From: Phoronis australis
Lineage: Eukaryota > Phoronida > Phoronidae
Direction: 5' to 3'
Assembly (NCBI GenBank): GCA_002633005.1
Contig: NMRA01000765.1
Coordinates: 101,257-147,037, forward strand
Length of the DNA: 45,781 nt
Each line of letters begins with the position of its first letter. The stretch's first letter is position 1. The translations under genes and the position numbers were made by a program. The notes beneath the pieces are model-generated. The model saw only the letters and a list, made by a program, of their open reading frames with translations, made no database searches and had not been told where the DNA came from. Below are positions 43,735 to 45,781 of the stretch, one piece after another.

Positions 43735-45500
43735 TGTATACGTCATTCATTTATTTTATACCTCTCATTTTTACATAGAACAGATCGTAAAAAATATCCA
43801 TTGTGAGTTAAAATGTCAATAATGGATAATAGCCCTATTAAAAAAACTTAATAAGGATACATCATAAATTCATCACAGATATAGGTATAACATCCATATG
43901 AAGCCAATTCTGTAAACTTTTTAAATTTGAAAAACTCATTTTAAGGACGCCACTCTTTACCCGACTTCTTCTTTCCTTGCCCAAAATTGCCAAGAAACCA
44001 TGATGCCAAATATTCGACAAACTAGTATTTCAGTCAGTACCAAAATTTCAGCAAGGCAATACTCATTTACCTTCAGGTCATATGAAATAAATCCATGCGA
44101 AGGCTCAGCGGGTTCAATTAATACCAAAGGAACGAAACGAATCTGGACAGTTGCAGTTTTAGTCCGATTCATGGAAATATAGATTCTCAGTACACGTATG
44201 ACATTAAATATCTGCAACAAGTTGCCACGTGACTTGCTGACACCTAGAGGAAAACACTAGCAACATGGACTCGCACTTGAGTAACCCCATGTTATATTGA
44301 TAAATACTGTGACTGGAAAAAGAAAGTTAATGATTTTAGACAGTGACATTACATAGCACACTTTTTAAAACCTATTGTATATATGCAAAACTAATTGTGC
44401 TCATAATAGTACAGCAAATGCAACAGTGAATATTATCTAAATTTCAAATTTTTAAAATAGATGAAAACATAAAAATGTCATAGTGAAATCTTTTGAGTGC
44501 TGTCATGTACATATCATAAAATGGCAAGGTATACAATCACAAAATAATTAACAAAATCAGTCATGATTGCATATCATAATGAACAAAATTATTTAACTTC
44601 AACTTAAATTATCGAATGACAATTATTTGGGGGGCGTGACCGAACCAACCTTTGAAGGCGTGTACATGGTCGTAAACGGTTCTATAATTTGTAATTTATC
44701 AACTGCCGTTTTAACAAGCAAACGCATCAGGATTACATAAGATAATTTTAGAGTCGTGGTAGATGACAAATTCAGAACAGTCCTATGAAGGAAATTCTAC
44801 ACTGTAGACCACCACAAAGAACTTTGCAGACTCATTACAGGGTTCATGCTATTCGATTACATAATGACCTCAACAACTTTTCGGGTAGCACCCGGACCCT
44901 CAGTCCTGTCTGTTCGACTACTTATCAGTCAAGCACCTGAAGTCAAATTAATTTTGATGCGCGTAAATCCAGTTAGTAAACCTGTGTTCGTGATTAGCAC
45001 ACAGATTTTGATTATGTTTTAAATTCTATTATTAATACTTTTTAAAAATGTGTAGTTTTTCAAAACAAATTTTATACTTTGATACGCAAGGTTGTTTATT
45101 ACATTTTATGACCCTGCTTGCAACGCTTAATGAACGGCGTTGCTGCGTGGAAATAATGTATTTTCAATGAATCCCTGATCCAAATTAAGTCCAGACGCCT
45201 CCGACTTATTAGCATTGCACATGATAGTGACCAGGGTATCTGAACCTCACCAGCAGGTTTGTTGATGTAGAAGTCAGTGTGAATGAAAATTCATGTAATG
45301 AAGACATTTTGGTTTTATGTTAACTTGATTTCGTTCCAAGTTCAAACAGAAAGTTTCGTGAAACAGGCATGAATTTACACTGGTTGACATCAAATGCATC
45401 ATCCAACAACAGCAAAATTACTCTCCAACAGTGTACAACCATGCAGCCTGTGGCTTGGCAAGAGTACACTTCACCTAAACATCACAAACATGTCTCATAC
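43735..45500. other. intron, no gene seen
   Basis: AT-rich. Two overlapping antisense frames at 43957-44220 lack known domains. No repeat shared with the rest of the window was recognised. Confidence 0.5.
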
Positions 45501-45592
45501 CTGTAATAGTCCACCTTTGACCACCAGACAGTTGACAAACTTCAGCGTAGGTCCCTTCTGGCCCTCCCCGGGGTCCTCAAAGATAAGCGCAC
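45501..45592 (-). CDS. PKHD1L1: PKHD1L1-like exon: start of first G8 domain
   Basis: The acceptor is TTGTTGGCAG before 45592 and the donor GTATGA after 45501. The exon is 92 nt, starting with two bases and ending at phase 0. It reads ALIFEDPGEGQKGPTLKFVN and CLVVKGGLLQ. I.G.L.F.D......L....I.V.GG.L..G is the second strand group of a G8 domain. This is the most 5' exon in the window; the preceding W.V.LD.... strand and everything upstream lie to the right of 45781. Confidence 0.9.
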
Positions 45593-45781
45593 CTGCCAAC
45601 AAGCATGAACAAATAAAAATTGACACTACTTGCAATCCAACCCAGTTCCATTCTACAGAAGGCTGGGTTCACAGCCATATGGGCTATGTTCCGCCATTGC
45701 AATTGATTGTCAAGGGAAAACCCGTTGCATCCTTTGGCGGGAAACTTGGAAATAACTAATTTTTCTTCAAAATTCGTGACT
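45593..45781. other. intron, window end
   Basis: Intron upstream of the exon at 45592, cut by the window edge. The plus-strand frame 45394-45759 runs antisense across exon and intron and is a shadow. Confidence 0.5.

Overview
This is animal genomic DNA, most likely from a marine invertebrate. It is AT-rich, has GT-AG introns of 0.2 to 7 kb, and carries many transposon remnants. I cannot name the species. No prokaryotic operon, rRNA gene or CRISPR array is present. Apart from transposon-derived sequence, the window contains a single host gene on the minus strand, and both its ends lie outside the window.

The host gene is a fibrocystin-L (PKHD1L1)-like gene read from right to left. I reconstructed 11 coding exons by eye from the protein family pattern, splice signals and matching phases: 45592-45501, 42253-42124, 41875-41784, 41324-41045, 34869-34753, 33781-32409, 27847-27676, 22111-21893, 19037-18756, 13933-13578 and 6646-6394. 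Together they hold 3366 coding nucleotides (about 1,120 codons). They encode a first G8 domain, a parallel beta-helix region (RYPIHFH, NVGYNIMGG, DMDGT), a linker, the first half of a second G8 domain, and the start of a second beta-helix region. This is the order found in the second half of PKHD1L1, a large extracellular or membrane-anchored protein. The part of the gene expected between the second G8 half (ends 18756) and the next exon (starts 13933) was not found. A decayed transposon-like gene sits in that interval.

The introns are full of repeats. Three long arrays (3370-5066, 8275-10030, 25683-27170) are copies of one element type. Each has a small 5' stem (CAACG...CGTTG), a tandem core of roughly 145-bp monomers grouped in threes (about 430-450 bp), and a 3' palindrome of the form CCACATA...TATGTGG. 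Every monomer carries a 14-bp box that matches or nearly matches the vertebrate CTCF consensus CCASYAGRKGGCRS, always on the plus strand, with eight exact matches.

Two elements flanked by TTAA (24427-25505 and 37840-39556) share TIRs of the type AGG(A/C)(G/A)AA... and carry THAP zinc-finger coding remnants, which points to the Kolobok superfamily. A third copy runs off the left edge (1-619). The first of these is a foldback whose two arms each hold the THAP start exon.

Other elements are a decayed multi-copy invertebrate gene family member (16560-14450), a dimeric 281-bp tandem repeat (17053-17710), two direct copies of a composite element with a tRNA-like promoter and a terminal hairpin (40051-40843, 42857-43734), and two perfect-looking foldback MITEs (1971-2066, 37350-37557). 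The stretch 27.9-32.4 kb is mostly plain intron.
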